Assembly (NCBI GenBank): GCA_003615045.1
Contig: ML014223.1
Span: 1-62,003, forward strand
DNA: 62,003 nt
Reading direction: 5' to 3'
DNA from: Caulochytrium protostelioides
Lineage: Eukaryota > Chytridiomycota > Caulochytriomycetes > Caulochytriales > Caulochytriaceae
The stretch's first letter is position 1. Each line of letters starts with the position of its first letter. Of this stretch, positions 7,768-19,313 are shown one piece after another. The position numbers and the translations under genes are program-made. Below the pieces are notes generated by a model that did not search any database, was not told the origin of the DNA, and saw only the letters and a list, made by a program, of their open reading frames with translations.

Positions 7768-9924
7768 ATGGCGCCGCCGCCGGCCGGCCCGGCGCACGAC
7801 GCGCTCGTGGCCAGCGGCTTCTACTGGAACGGCCAGCGGTACATGCGCATCCTGTCGGCGGGCCAGACGGCCAACGACGGTCAGACGACGGGCAACACGA
7901 TCCGCACCCACGAGGCCGCCGCGCAGTACCAGGCCTCCCGCGCCCGCCGGCCATCGCTTCCGCCTCGTCTCCCAGAGTCTCCCGGAGCGACGGCGACGGC
8001 GACGGCGCCAACGAATGAAGGGGCAGGGCGCAAGCGGCGGCCACGACGAGCGCCGCGAGAAGAGGCGCCCCGTGATCGCGCCGGCGGCCGTCCTGGGCGC
8101 GCCATCGCGGCGACGGCCGCTCGCGCCGCCGCGGAACGATCACCGGCGAAACAAGGCACGTCGAGGCGCCGCCACCAGGCGCCGTCCGACGCGGCGGCCG
8201 CGGCGCTGCGCGCAGGGCGATGGGCCGTGCGGCGGCCGATGGCGCGGCGGCAGGCCGGGGTCCCGATGGATCCCGCGGAGGCGGCCACGGACGCCCTCGG
8301 CCCGATGCTCGCTGCGCGACGGGTCTGGGGATGCCGCGGCGCCTATGCCGCCGCCGCGCTGCGCGCCGCGGTGCTCTTGCGCCGGCTCGCTTACGCTGAC
8401 GACGACGGCGTGCCTGGCACGACGCCGGCGGGCGCCGGCGCAGCGACCGCGGCGCCGCCCTCGCCGCTGCCGCTGCCGCTGCCGGGCCCGTGGTCCGTCA
8501 GGGTCGCGCACGCCGGCACTTGGCTGCCCGTGGCGCCGCGGTTCCCCACGTCGAGCCACCGCGTGCTGCTCGTGCCCGAGCTGGACGTCGCGCTCACGAT
8601 CGCGTGGCCGTGGGGGCGCCCGCGGCTGCCCGGCGCGCGTCGCGGGCTCGTGTTGACGCAGTGGCGGCTGCCCCTCGTGCACCACGACGCCGACGCCGCC
8701 CGCGATCCCGGCTCGCCGTCGCCGTCGCCGCCGCCGCCGCCGCCGCTGCCAATCCGCCAGTGGCACGACGACCTGGCGTTCCCGCTGCACCGGGACTCGC
8801 TGATCCACGCAGCGTGCCGCCGCGAGGGCACCACGATCCATCTCACGCTGCTGCTCGACGTGAATACCCGCGTCCACGATAAGCTGCTCACGCTGCGCGT
8901 CACGCTGGCGCCACCCGCCGCCACGGGAACGGCGTCGACGGCCGGGATGGCGCCGCTGACATCGACGGCGCAGTACATCCTGCGACGGACGGCGCCGGCG
9001 ACGCCCATGTGGCCCAGGCGCGAGGCCCCGGTCGCGCGCGACTCGCCCGGCGGGTCCCGCCCGCCGCCGGTCCCGTGGTACGACTCGGATGACCCGGACT
9101 CGGACTCGGACGCGGCGTCGGCATCAGAGGCCGCGGCCGCGCTCGGGATGAGCGACCACGCGTCCGGCGTTGTGGCGTACCGCCGCGTCGGCCACAGCGC
9201 GAGCGCCGAGGTGCTGCTGCTCGACGACCGCGGCGTCGTCGCGGACGCCCTCGCGCGGATGCCGCAGCTCCGGCTGCGGCGCGGCGCGGTCGCGGCGGCG
9301 GCGCCGGTGCGGCCTGAGCCGCGGCGCGTCATCGCGCGTGGGGCCTGTGTCGGCGCGGCATACCTGCCGCGCCCGCAGCGCGCAGCCGCCGCGGCGACGG
9401 GCGGCTGGATCCTCTGCTTCCGCGGGCGCCGCGCGCCGGCGTGGTGGACGCCGGACGCGCCGGCGGCGACGCCGCTGCTCTCGGATGACGCGTGGCGCCG
9501 GCTGCTCGACGCCGCGCTCCTGGCCGACGTGGGCGACGCGGCCGACCGCGGCGCGCATGCGGTCCGCCACGTCGTCGGGCTGCCCGAGGACGCCGACGGC
9601 AGCGACCGCTACTTCCTGACGATGCACGTGTCGCGCGGGGTTCTGTGGGACCGGCACGATCTGACGCGGCCTGTGGCCGTGTATCCGGCGCTGTTGGCTG
9701 CGAGCGACGCCGCGCGGCCGCCGGTCGTGGACGCCGCCAGCGCCCGTGTCTTCTTTGCAAGCGGCGGCTACCTCCATGTCTGGTCCCTCTGGGACGGCGC
9801 CCCGCTCGCCATCCTGCGCTGCAGCCCTTCGCCGCCCGACGGCGGGGGCTCGTGCCTCGAGCTGGCCGTCGGATCCGACGGCGCCTGCGTGCTCTCCGAC
9901 GACCGTCATGTTTGCTTCCTCTAG
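7768..9924 (+). CDS. hypothetical protein, possible C-terminal WD-like strand repeats
   Basis: The open frame extends from 7372. The Met at 7768 is preferred because it follows a probable leader and begins a conserved-looking segment (GFYWNGQRYMRILSAGQTA). The product from there is 718 residues. About 60-165 of it is Arg/Ala/Pro-rich and less protein-like, so either an undetected intron or a later start (ATG at 8266) is possible. The middle part has Ala/Pro/Asp-rich linkers and an acidic DSDDPDSDSD block. The last 70 residues contain patterns such as YLHVWSLWDG and a final DDRHVCFL that resemble beta-propeller blades. No family is recognised. It converges on the GABA transaminase gene with a 120-bp gap. 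Confidence 0.5.
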   Translation: MAPPPAGPAHDALVASGFYWNGQRYMRILSAGQTANDGQTTGNTIRTHEAAAQYQASRARRPSLPPRLPESPGATATATAPTNEGAGRKRRPRRAPREEAPRDRAGGRPGRAIAATAARAAAERSPAKQGTSRRRHQAPSDAAAAALRAGRWAVRRPMARRQAGVPMDPAEAATDALGPMLAARRVWGCRGAYAAAALRAAVLLRRLAYADDDGVPGTTPAGAGAATAAPPSPLPLPLPGPWSVRVAHAGTWLPVAPRFPTSSHRVLLVPELDVALTIAWPWGRPRLPGARRGLVLTQWRLPLVHHDADAARDPGSPSPSPPPPPPLPIRQWHDDLAFPLHRDSLIHAACRREGTTIHLTLLLDVNTRVHDKLLTLRVTLAPPAATGTASTAGMAPLTSTAQYILRRTAPATPMWPRREAPVARDSPGGSRPPPVPWYDSDDPDSDSDAASASEAAAALGMSDHASGVVAYRRVGHSASAEVLLLDDRGVVADALARMPQLRLRRGAVAAAAPVRPEPRRVIARGACVGAAYLPRPQRAAAAATGGWILCFRGRRAPAWWTPDAPAATPLLSDDAWRRLLDAALLADVGDAADRGAHAVRHVVGLPEDADGSDRYFLTMHVSRGVLWDRHDLTRPVAVYPALLAASDAARPPVVDAASARVFFASGGYLHVWSLWDGAPLAILRCSPSPPDGGGSCLELAVGSDGACVLSDDRHVCFL

Positions 9925-10044
9925 ACGATTCCTGTTCCCCCTCCCATGCGCGTTTTCGGGTGACCCCGTCACCACGCCATCGAGCATTCAATTTTTTAGA
10001 GTTGGGGTCGGCCCCTTTCGGGTCGGATGTCGCTCATGGCCATT

Positions 10045-11714
10045 CTACAGACCTGCTTCGATCGTGTCCTTCAGACGGGAGAGGAAGATGTCGGCATGCT
10101 TCTTTTGAAAGGTGAGCATGGGGCGGAGCCGGACCGACTGGTGACCGCTGACGCCCATGTTGACGCCGCGCTTGCGGATATTCTCCACGATCGCGGCGCG
10201 CTGCGCGGGGTCGGGGACGTCGAAGGCGAGGAAGGTGCCCTGTCCGCGCGCGTTGCACATCACGGCCGGGTGCTGCTGCTCGAGCTTGCGCAGCCCCTGC
10301 AGCGTGTAGTCGCCGACCTCGTTCACGAGCTTCAGCAGGTCATACTCGCGGATCTGCTGCATGATGGCCGCGGCCTGGTAGGCGCGGATGGGGTCGCCGA
10401 GCCACGTGTTGAAGTTGCGCAGCGGCTGGCTCGCGCGCATGGCCATGTTGTGGTACCACCCGGCGGCCTGCATCTTCTTGGAGAACGTGACCATATCGGG
10501 CGGCGTGTCGAGGTTCCAGTGCTCGTGGGCCCACATCTTGCCCGTGGCGCCCATGCCCGTCTGGACCTCGTCTACAATCATGAGCACGCCGAGCCGTTGC
10601 GTCAGCGCGCGCAGGCCCTGGTAGAAGCGCGGCGTCGCCATGTTGTCGCCACCCTCGCCCTGGATCGGCTCGATAATGATCGCCGCGACGGGCACCGGGT
10701 GCGTCTTGAGCAGGTGTTCCGTCTCGGCGAGCGCGTGGTCCTCGGCCTCGCGGTTCGCCGCGGCGTTGGCTTCCAGCGGATATTGGACTTCCGGGAACGG
10801 CGCGACGGGCCAGTTGAGCGCCGGGATGTCGATCTTGTGAATGGGCTTGCTGCGCGTCGCGGAGAGCGACGCGAGCGTGCGGCCGTGGAACGCTTTCGCG
10901 AAGCTCATGATACTGTACGCGGGCGACCCGGGCGCCTCGTTCTTCATGCACGACGCGAGCTCCGCCGCCGTGAAGTCCGCGTCGCCGCGCTTCTTGGCCT
11001 GCTGGTACATGAACGCGGCCTTAAACGCCGTCTCGTTGGCGCACGACCCGCACATCGCCGTGAACACCTGGTTCAGGCCCGGCGGGGCGTTGGTCATAAA
11101 CGCTTCGTCCAGCGTCTCCTTCCAGTCCGTCGGGGGGAATACGCCCAGGGCCGGGCGGTTCATGGCGGCACGAACAAACTTGTCGCTGCGCGCCAGGTCC
11201 AGTAGCTTGGGGTTGTTGTACCCGACCGCGATTGACGCAATCTGCATCGATCCGTTCCATCCCGCCCAGGATCCCCCATCATTTGTATTTTCGATGATCG
11301 ACTAGGTGAGGAGGACTGCTTCATCAGAAAATCGACTTCACCATGGCCGTTCGGGCATCGCGCGCTTACCTGGGCATAGAGGTCGAGCATCAGATTGCCG
11401 TCGGCGTCGGCAATGTAGTTGCCGATGGACTTGTCGATGTCCTGGACAAAGTAGACGGCGCGCTGGTCCTGGAGCGTGTTGATGCCGTCCATGAGGGACT
11501 TGGAGCGCGGGCCGGGCACAGCCGACGTGTGCATGCGCGGCTCGGCGGGCTCGTCGGCGAACAGCGCTTCGACGGCCGTGGCCAGCGAGCGCGACGGAAG
11601 GCCCATCGCGGCCGGGGCTGCGGCGCCCAGACGCAGGGCGAGCGCGGCCGCGGGCATCGCGAGGCGACGGCGCGGGGCCGCCGCCATGGCAGAGCGGTAA
11701 GCCAGACGATACAT
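10045..11714 (-). CDS. UGA1: 4-aminobutyrate aminotransferase, mitochondrial, 2 exons
   Basis: This PLP enzyme converts GABA and 2-oxoglutarate to succinic semialdehyde and glutamate. Exons are 11714-11370 and 11241-10045, joined in phase 0 across a 128-nt GT-AG intron (donor GTAAGC, acceptor TGCAG), giving 513 residues. The splice restores the family's continuous segment after LMLDLYAQ. The first 50 residues are Arg/Ala-rich without acids, as in a mitochondrial presequence. The PLP lysine is expected in TFSKKM, at about residue 371; GEGGDN and IVDEVQTGMG are the usual substrate and cofactor segments. Length matches ABAT (about 500). The first exon could start 29 codons earlier, but the Met at 11714 begins the presequence-like part. 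Confidence 0.93.
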
Positions 11715-12560
11715 GGCGGGAGTATGGGAAACAGAAGAATCAGACAGTTCCAAGGATCCGGGGCAGCGAAAAGCAGCGAGCAGCAGCGAGATCGGAAGCA
11801 CGCGGAAGACCAGGGACCGTGTCAGCAGGTCTGGTCGCGACTGCCGCGGCTGCTGCCGATCGCGCTTTCACGCTGATCCGTGCGGTGGCTTGGCACATCC
11901 TGTGCGCCGACGGCGCGCGATCCCGCACCTCATGATGGCCTCCTTTTCTCGTCTCGTCTCGTTGGTCTGACCGGACGCGTGGCATGGCCAGATCGCGAGC
12001 AACCGCGCCATGGCCGCGTCGTGGTCGAGGTCGTGGTCGTGGTCGACGACGCGTGGGCTCGCCGGTCGCTGGCCGCGAGCTCCGGCCGCGCGGCCCTCCA
12101 CCCGTCCGTCCGGATGGCCCGAGATCCCTCGATTTTTTGGAAGGGTGATCGGGAAGGCAGCCCCGGCAGGGTCTCTTCCACGGCCGCATCCTCGGCGGCG
12201 GTCGCGGTAGCGTGACCTCCGTCGCCCCCCCCCAACGGCCCCGTTGTTGTTGCTGCTATTTCTTTTTTCTCGTGAGCAAAGGAGTTGCCGGTGCTGATGA
12301 CGACGGCTGTCGTCAGCGTTCATTGGGAGCGCATTCACGGCGGGACCCTTGGCCAGTACGGAAAGCTGCCGACCATCCGCGAGGCACGTGCGAACATCAA
12401 CACGTGGGCCGCGACAGGATGATGCGTATGTATTGCAATGATGTGATAAAGAAGCCCAGAGGATGACCGCGCCGCCGGGCCGGCGAGGAATCGCATTCGC
12501 CGGCGATCGCCGCTGACCGCTTGCCGCTCAGGGAGCAGCGAGCACGACAGGATTCATCGG
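11715..12560. other. upstream region of GABA transaminase / 3' flank of CFAP73
   Basis: No supported gene is present. The region holds GTC/GTG-type short repeats near 12016-12052. It probably contains the GABA transaminase promoter on its left side. Confidence 0.4.
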
Positions 12561-13475
12561 CTAGTCCGGGTTTAAGGCCTTGGCGCGGCAGATCGCATCC
12601 AGATCCGAGATGACCACGTGGATTGCGTCCAGCTGCTCCATCGTGGTCGTCACGTTGGCCATGCGCCCTTCGAAGTGGGACCGGATCGTCGTGACGAGGT
12701 TGCTGGTGGCCATCTTGACCTGGCTGAGCAGCAGGGTGCGGTGGGACACCCCCGACGCCGCGCGCTGATAGTGGGCCTGCGCCTTGGCCGTCTGGTTCTG
12801 CGCTGCCTCGAGTTTGGCCTGCAGCATCGCGATCGTGTTGTTGCTCTCGAGCGTCATGTCGCTGTGTTTCTGCAGCGCTGCCGCCAGCGCCGCCGTCTGG
12901 TCATCGATGCTCTGAAGCACCCGGGTCCGTTTCGCCGACAGCTCGACGTTCGTCGACGCCAGATTGGTATGCCGCGCCACGATGTCCTGGAGCTCGCCGT
13001 AGTCGTCGTTGCACTCGATGAAGTGCTCAAGATAGCGCTGGTGAAAAACAAGTCGGTCTACCGCTGCGTTCTGCTTCGCATGGCTCGCCGTCATGGCTGC
13101 GAGCTGGTGGTTGAGCGTAACGATCTCGACATCCTTTTCATGACACGTCTTTTCTTCGTCATATGCTTTGCGCAAGGCGCGGAGGCGCTTAACATCGTTT
13201 TCCTTGAGGTACTTGCTGAACTTCTGTAAGTTGTCCTTCAGCTGCTGATCTTTGCGGCTGAGCTCTTCCTGGCGCCATTTCAGATATTTCATCTTCGTGG
13301 CAAACTCTTCCTTTTGCTGTTCGAGGCCATGCTCGACGTTCATGATCTCTTGGCGCTTCTCCAGCAGCCGCGTGGCCGGTGTCAGCTCATACTCCTCGGG
13401 CTGCTGCACCTTGATGAGCAGCGCCGAGTCGACCTTCGTCTTGAAGTAGCCATCATGGGCATCCAGGTCCAGCAT
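12561..13475 (-). CDS. CFAP73: cilia/flagella protein CFAP73 / CCDC42 family
   Basis: This 304-residue, almost entirely coiled-coil protein (DUF4200) matches the CCDC42/CFAP73 family along its length. Diagnostic blocks are RLLEKRQEIM (about 36), KKEEF-like QQKEEFATKM, RQEELSRKDQQLKDNLQKF, YLKENDVKR, and the C-terminal TLLLSQVKMATSNL. CFAP73 (MIA2 in Chlamydomonas) forms the modifier-of-inner-arms complex with CFAP100 on axonemal doublets, next to the f-type inner dynein; animal CCDC42 acts in sperm tails. Length is typical (300-316). Its presence implies a motile flagellum. It is divergent from CFAP57. Whether it is strictly CFAP73 or its sister CCDC42 cannot be settled by eye. Confidence 0.85.
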   Translation of the reverse strand: MLDLDAHDGYFKTKVDSALLIKVQQPEEYELTPATRLLEKRQEIMNVEHGLEQQKEEFATKMKYLKWRQEELSRKDQQLKDNLQKFSKYLKENDVKRLRALRKAYDEEKTCHEKDVEIVTLNHQLAAMTASHAKQNAAVDRLVFHQRYLEHFIECNDDYGELQDIVARHTNLASTNVELSAKRTRVLQSIDDQTAALAAALQKHSDMTLESNNTIAMLQAKLEAAQNQTAKAQAHYQRAASGVSHRTLLLSQVKMATSNLVTTIRSHFEGRMANVTTTMEQLDAIHVVISDLDAICRAKALNPD

Positions 13476-15002
13476 CCTGGGGGTATGATGGGTCTACCGG
13501 AGAATGATCGGCCTACCGGATAAGAGTGGCACGGGTGCTAGGAAAAATGGAAAGAAGATTGGCGGCGAATCGGTATCAACAGAGTAAGACAGAAGGATCG
13601 CCGACGGGAGGCGCCGTCGCTCACCGAACGTCCGTCGATCAGATCCTGCACGTGTCCTCGCCGAGTGAGCGCCACATGTGCCCACATCATGTGGCGTGTC
13701 GCGCCGGCCATGCCTGGTAGGCCGTCTCATGCTTGCTGCCGGGTCAAACAGGACCTGCCCGTATGCCGGCCGTCCGTGCGCGATCGCAGCGGATGACGGA
13801 TGGCGAATGGCGAATGGCGAATAGCGAGCCGAACCCTCATTGAGGCCCCTCTCGCAATGCCATCTCGTCACCTCTCCTGTCGTGGCGGCCGTGATTGTTG
13901 CTCAACACAGCTTGCGCTTCGGAAACCGCGAGGAGGAGCGTCGAGCCCCGATCGCCGCCGATCGCCCTCGCAAGCGCATGGGTCAACCGAGCCCGAGACG
14001 CAAACTCCGCATGCTCCACCCGCGGCGCGCGGTCGATGCGGGAGACCCATTGGCCCATGTTGTGGCCCGCGCTTCCCGCCGCCGCGACGTGCCCAGGACA
14101 GGGCCCTCGGCCGAGCTCGCCCACGTCGGTCGGGACTGGTGCGGGAGCTCAGCCACGCGGTCTATGGTCGGCCGTGAAAGCCGCCGAAAGCGCGACCGGG
14201 CCGACCGGGCCGGAGGCGGGGGATCGGCCGGGTCTGCTCGGCGTGGGGCCTCCGCGTGCGGCGTGAGCCTGAGGTCCTCGCAAACTCCGACCGTCGCGAC
14301 AGCGCGTCGCGCGCCACGACCTGTGTATCACGTGCCACATGGCGCCAGGATCGAGAGTGGATCTGCAAAGACAGTCGGGAGCGTCGGACCCGGACGCGGA
14401 CCCGGACGCGGACCGCGCCCGCACGCCCGGCATGTGGCACGGGTAGCCAGAGCATGCCTCCCGAAACAGTCTCTCGCTCACGCGCGCGAGGGGCTGTTGT
14501 GGACTCCGGACATCGGCCAGGTGAAAATCGTAAAAAGGGTGGTCGCTGCTCGCTCGGCGACGGTTGCTGCTCGCTGCAGCAGTCTCGTTGACGCTTGATC
14601 CACATCGCTGGCTACGGCTAGGGCATGATCGGACTTTTTTTTTCTGCAGTGGCGAGGGTTTGATGATCGTCCATGCAAGGAAGCAGTATGCACGGGTCCG
14701 ATGAAGCGCTTTACTCATGCAAATAGGCAGACATATCAGAGGCAACAACATCACCGTGGTGACACGATCGAGAAGTAAGAGACGTTTATTAGGCACCCAT
14801 CGCCCGGTTCCTTTCATTTCCTTTTTTGGCACCACTGTCACATATCCCATATCCCACCCGTACCATTTATAGACAGACCCCCGCCTCCACACGTTACGTT
14901 TGATAGCATCACGGTCCTCGCGCATGAAGGCATGCGCACAGGGAGATCCCATCGTCGTAGCCCGCTTTCCTCACGTCAGTCGTGGCGCATGCCTCTCACA
15001 CG
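13476..15002. promoter_or_regulatory. shared divergent upstream region of two flagellar genes
   Basis: This 1.53-kb gap separates the divergently transcribed CFAP73 and CFAP57. It contains a heptanucleotide repeat (ATGGCGA)3 near 13801-13825, a hexanucleotide CGGACC/CGGACG repeat near 14388-14420 and an X-box-like inverted repeat at 14750-14763. Frames here show no protein family. Confidence 0.5.
14750..14763. promoter_or_regulatory. X-box-like inverted repeat (RFX-type site candidate)
   Basis: The sequence ATCACC-GT-GGTGAC fits the RFX X-box consensus RYYNYY-N(1-3)-RRNRAC and has perfect TCACC/GGTGA arms. It lies 240 bp upstream of the CFAP57 start codon. The consensus alone would be met by chance about once per kilobase or two, so the palindromic arms and the context carry most of the weight. 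Confidence 0.4.
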
Positions 15003-18000
15003 ATGAGTCCACCCAAGCTGTTCCCAAGGTAAGAGCGGCTGGCTTGCCGGCAGGGCAGGGTATCCTGATGCCGTAGCTTTGTGACTGACACGACCTTTGT
15101 TTTCTTTGTTTCCCTCTGTATTCAGCGTGGCCTTGGGTTTCAAGGCGGATGTCCGACGTCCGGTCCAGTATGTGAGCGACACGGTCACGGCCTACCTGGC
15201 CGGTCCTTATATGGTGCTGACCGATATCGAAAGCAAGCAGCAGAGCTTCATGACGCTCATCAACCCCAACGAAGAAGTCGGGGAGTTTGCCGTCCAGACC
15301 GGAAACAGCACCGCCGCCGTCGTGGTCCGCAAGGACAAACTCGCTTCGCTCCACATGTGGAACTTGGAAAAACGCAAGCGCCGCAAAGTTCTTGAGGCCG
15401 ATCCGCCCGTATCCGATTTTTTGAGGCTCAACTTCCCGCCACGGTGCGGCAACGTCGTGGCGCTCTCGAATGACGGCGAATGGATGCTGCACCGGTGGCG
15501 GTGGGGCAAGGTCAACCAATACGTCAACGTGAAGATGCCGAACAATGCGATCCACGATATGGCCTCGTATGCGCATGGCAGTACCCACCTCGTCTGTCTT
15601 GCAGGCGACAACTTTGTCCGCATCTACAATGTCAACCACAGCCACATCAAGGTGCATTTCCAGGAAAAGACGGACACACGCTTTACGGGCTGTGCATGGC
15701 TCTCGGACGGCCGGCTCGTCACGACCACCGCAGACCACCACCTCATCCTGTACAACCATGCCTTCGAGTCGACCCAGAACTTTCACTGGGGCGCCGTCCA
15801 TATGAACTTTATCTGTCCGTACAGCAGCGGGCTGATCATGGCCGATGCCGAGGGTTCCTGCCATGTGTATGAAATCGTTCCGAGCACCGGCGACGACGTT
15901 CTGCACAAGACCCGCAATTTCAAGGTCGCCGAGCAGCCTCTGATCAGCGGCGCAGTGCGGCCCGAATCAGCCATCTTTACGACCGAAGACAACCAGATCC
16001 TGACATTTGACCTGGAGAACAACAAGGACGACGTGCTCGTGACGGCGCTCGCGACATCGCATATGCCCCAAAAAGTCGTGTCGATCTCGGCCTGCCAGTG
16101 CAAGCAGCTGATCGCGCTCGCGTGCGCCGACAAACGCATTATTCTGTGGAACTACAAAGACCACGTGGTCGAGGTCGAGTATGCCTGCCCCTCCGAGCCG
16201 CTCAGCGTGAGCTTCCATCCGTCGGGGCTGTACCTGGTGGCCTCGTTTCCGGACTGCATCCGCTATTTTGATATTCTCGTGCAGAGCCTATCGTTGTTCC
16301 GCGAGCTGAGCGTGCGCAACTTCCGCATCGTCCAGTTTAGTCACGGCGGCCAGTACTTTGCCGCCGCGTCGGGCCAGAGCGTGATCGTCTACAATAACTG
16401 GTCGCTGGAGCCCATTCACTCATTTAAACTCAGCACGGAGACCGGCTCGGCCGCCAAGGACAGCGCGGGGATGACGACCGCCGTCTCAAATTTCCTCGCC
16501 GCGACGACCACGTTGATCCGAACCACCCGCCTCGAATGGTGCAAGACGGACCACACTCTGCTCGCGACGACGAGCGACGGCCACGCCCGCGAGTTTTCGC
16601 TCCTCGAGAACAAGATGGTGCGCCAGTTCGAGCCGCAGGAGGGCTACACGGTCGCGGGCGCGCTGTACTGCGACAACGGGCGCGATATCCTGCTGTGGAC
16701 CTCGGACCACCAGTTCATCGAGCACGACGAGCAGCACGGCACGACGCGCGCGTTCGCGGTCCCGCTGGACATCGCGCATATGCATCTCAGCCGCCACTTC
16801 AAGCGTCTCAATGCGCTCACGAGCCAGGGCGAGGTTGTGTCGCTTGACCTGCCGCCCAACCTCGGTCCGGAGCTGCCGTCGACACCGGCCCTGGCGGCTA
16901 CCAAGCGGCGCGCCGCTAAGAGCGCACAGCGGCTCGACTACACGGCGTGGCCGGCACACAGCGGCAACACGCTGGATATGGCGGTCGTGGCGGACGAATC
17001 GCTGCTCGTGACTGCCGGCGAGGACGGCACGGTCGTCTTCCACGAGACGGTAGACCATGAGCGGCCCTATGACCAGATGGTTCTTCAAGAAGTCCTGACG
17101 CGCCAGTCAGATCTGCAGTCGCAGAGCACCGTTGTCGTGGAACTCCGCAAGCAGATCGATATGATTGTCGCGGACAACCTCGCCAAACTCAAAGCGCACT
17201 CTGAGATGTACGAGGAGCGGCACCACGAGACGAGCGAGCGGCTCAAGATCAAGTTGAGCGATCTGCGCGCGGTGTCGGACGAGCTGAGCACGACGTACAA
17301 GGCGAACGTGGCGGCGCATACGGCGGAGCTGCAGTCGCTGCGGTCCGTCAACACGAGCGAAAAGGAGCGCATGCTGGGACGCCACGAGCAGGACCTGCGC
17401 AAGGAGCACGAGAAGCTGGTCGAGGTACAGGAAAAGATGGCCGAGTGGGAAAAGATGCGGCAGGGGGAGATGGCAGAGCGCGAGCTCTCGCACCAGCGCC
17501 AGGTCGACGAGTACAACCGGTTCTTCCACGAGCGCATGGACCAGATCAGCTCCACAATGACAAAGCTCCAAACCGAAAAGACGGCGTCCCAGGAGGTCCA
17601 GGCGGCCCGTCTTGCGGATGTGTCGACAGACGTCGAGCAAGAAGCCGCCGAGCTGCATCTCCAGAGTGAGATGAAGCTGAAGCGTGAACGAGCGTCTTTT
17701 GATCCGATCCGTGCCGAGAACCTGGAGATGCGGCAGCGCGCTGAAAACCTGGTGGGACAGATCGAGAGCTTGAAGCAGCAGGTCGCTGAGCGCGCGAGCG
17801 ACGAGAAGCGCCAGCATCAGCGTATCCGCGCCTTGCAGGAAGATTTGATTTCGATTAAGGAAGAGTTGGCCCAGCGCAACGACACCTTGCTCGACAAAGA
17901 CAAACGCGCCATGGATCTTCGCAAAAAGAACCAGGAGCTGGAGAAGTTCAAGTTCGTGCTGGACTACAAGATCCTCGAGCTCCAGAAACAGATCGAGCCC

Positions 18001-18723
18001 CGCCAGAAGGATGTGTGCGAGCTGCAGACCCTGATCGAGAAGATGTCGCTTGAGATTGCGACGTACCAGGCGCACTACAAGGAGCTGGAGCTCGAGTCGC
18101 GCAGTCTTTCGCAGAAACTGCAGGCTATGAAGTCGAGCAGCAGCGTCCTCCAGGAAGAGACGCAGGCTTTCAATGTGCTGATCAGTCGGATCCAGCGCGA
18201 CCTGAAGGATGTGCACATGACAACCGACCCCAAAGAGCGCGTCCGTGCCCTGGTCCGCATCTATCACGCGCATACCGACGACCGCCTGGAAGGCGCAGGC
18301 GCGATGCGCGCGTCGACGCCGTCGCTTGCGCAGACTTCGGGCAGCGGCGCTCGCCCGCGCCCGGGTGTTAGCGGATCATCCACAACGGTCCAGGACGACG
18401 TCCGTGTCCGCGAGCATATGCAACGCACCCAGACGGTGTTGCAGATCCAGGCAGAGCACAAGGAGCGCATGGCCAAGACGAACCAGGACCGGCTTCTCGC
18501 GCAGCAGAACATGCTGAAGAGTGTGGCAAACCGGCTACATCACGACGTGCAGGCCGCGCAGGAGCGGACGACGCGACTTGAGGGCGCCACGCAGCATCCG
18601 GAGCTGCTGTCCTCGACCGAGCTGCACCAAATCGATCTGACCTTGCGGGTCGGGAAGGGCAAGATGCTGACGATTCCGTCCGAAGCCTCGCCAACTCGGC
18701 CGACGATCCCGCTGCGCTCGTAA
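15003..18723 (+). CDS. CFAP57: cilia/flagella protein CFAP57 (WDR65), 2 exons
   Basis: Axonemal WD-repeat/coiled-coil protein that helps dock a subset of single-headed inner dynein arms. I assign a 26-nt first exon (15003-15028, coding MSPPKLFP plus two bases), a 97-nt intron (donor GTAAGA, acceptor TTCAG at 15125) and a second exon 15126-18723. The junction is in frame and replaces the artificial start inside the intron at 15097. The product is 1207 residues, close to the animal protein (about 1250). Residues up to about 650 form WD40 propellers; about 660-1045 is a long coiled coil; the tail is Ser/Arg-rich. Homology is clear along the whole length. The tiny first exon is inferred from splice signals and frame. 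Confidence 0.88.
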
Positions 18724-19260
18724 CAACCCGCAAAAAATTAAATGATTCATGTTCATGGATTGTTGGCCGTCTCTGGCGAGCATTCATGCGTTGCGCTGTT
18801 TGTTGTTGTCCTGGATACCGACCACAGAAGGACGCAGCTCTAGTTTCCAGTACTATCAACATATACAAAAGAGAGAGAGAGGGAGAGAGAGATGGGCGGG
18901 ATAAATGGTGGGTATGTGGGCAGGAAGAATGGGAAAGAGTGCAGGCGTGCAGTGGAGAAAGGGATAGAGATGGGTATGAACTTACGAAATGATAGCAAAC
19001 ACGCGAGATGCCACGGACGACGGAACAGGTCCTGTCGCCGCGTCATGCCATGTGACAGCTGGCCAACGCGAGCCGACGAGAAGAGTGCGATCAGCGCCCC
19101 CGGGACTCGTCCTGGTGCGCACTCCGCGGGTCGTCCCTTGCCCTTGCCGACGAGGTGCCATGCGTGGCGGAAGAGACGGACCAAGACCCGTCGGCCCACT
19201 CAGAAAGAGGTCCAGCTCGGGCGGTGGGTGAAGCGAACGGCAGATGGCGGATGGATGAAG

Positions 19261-19313
<53 letters not shown>

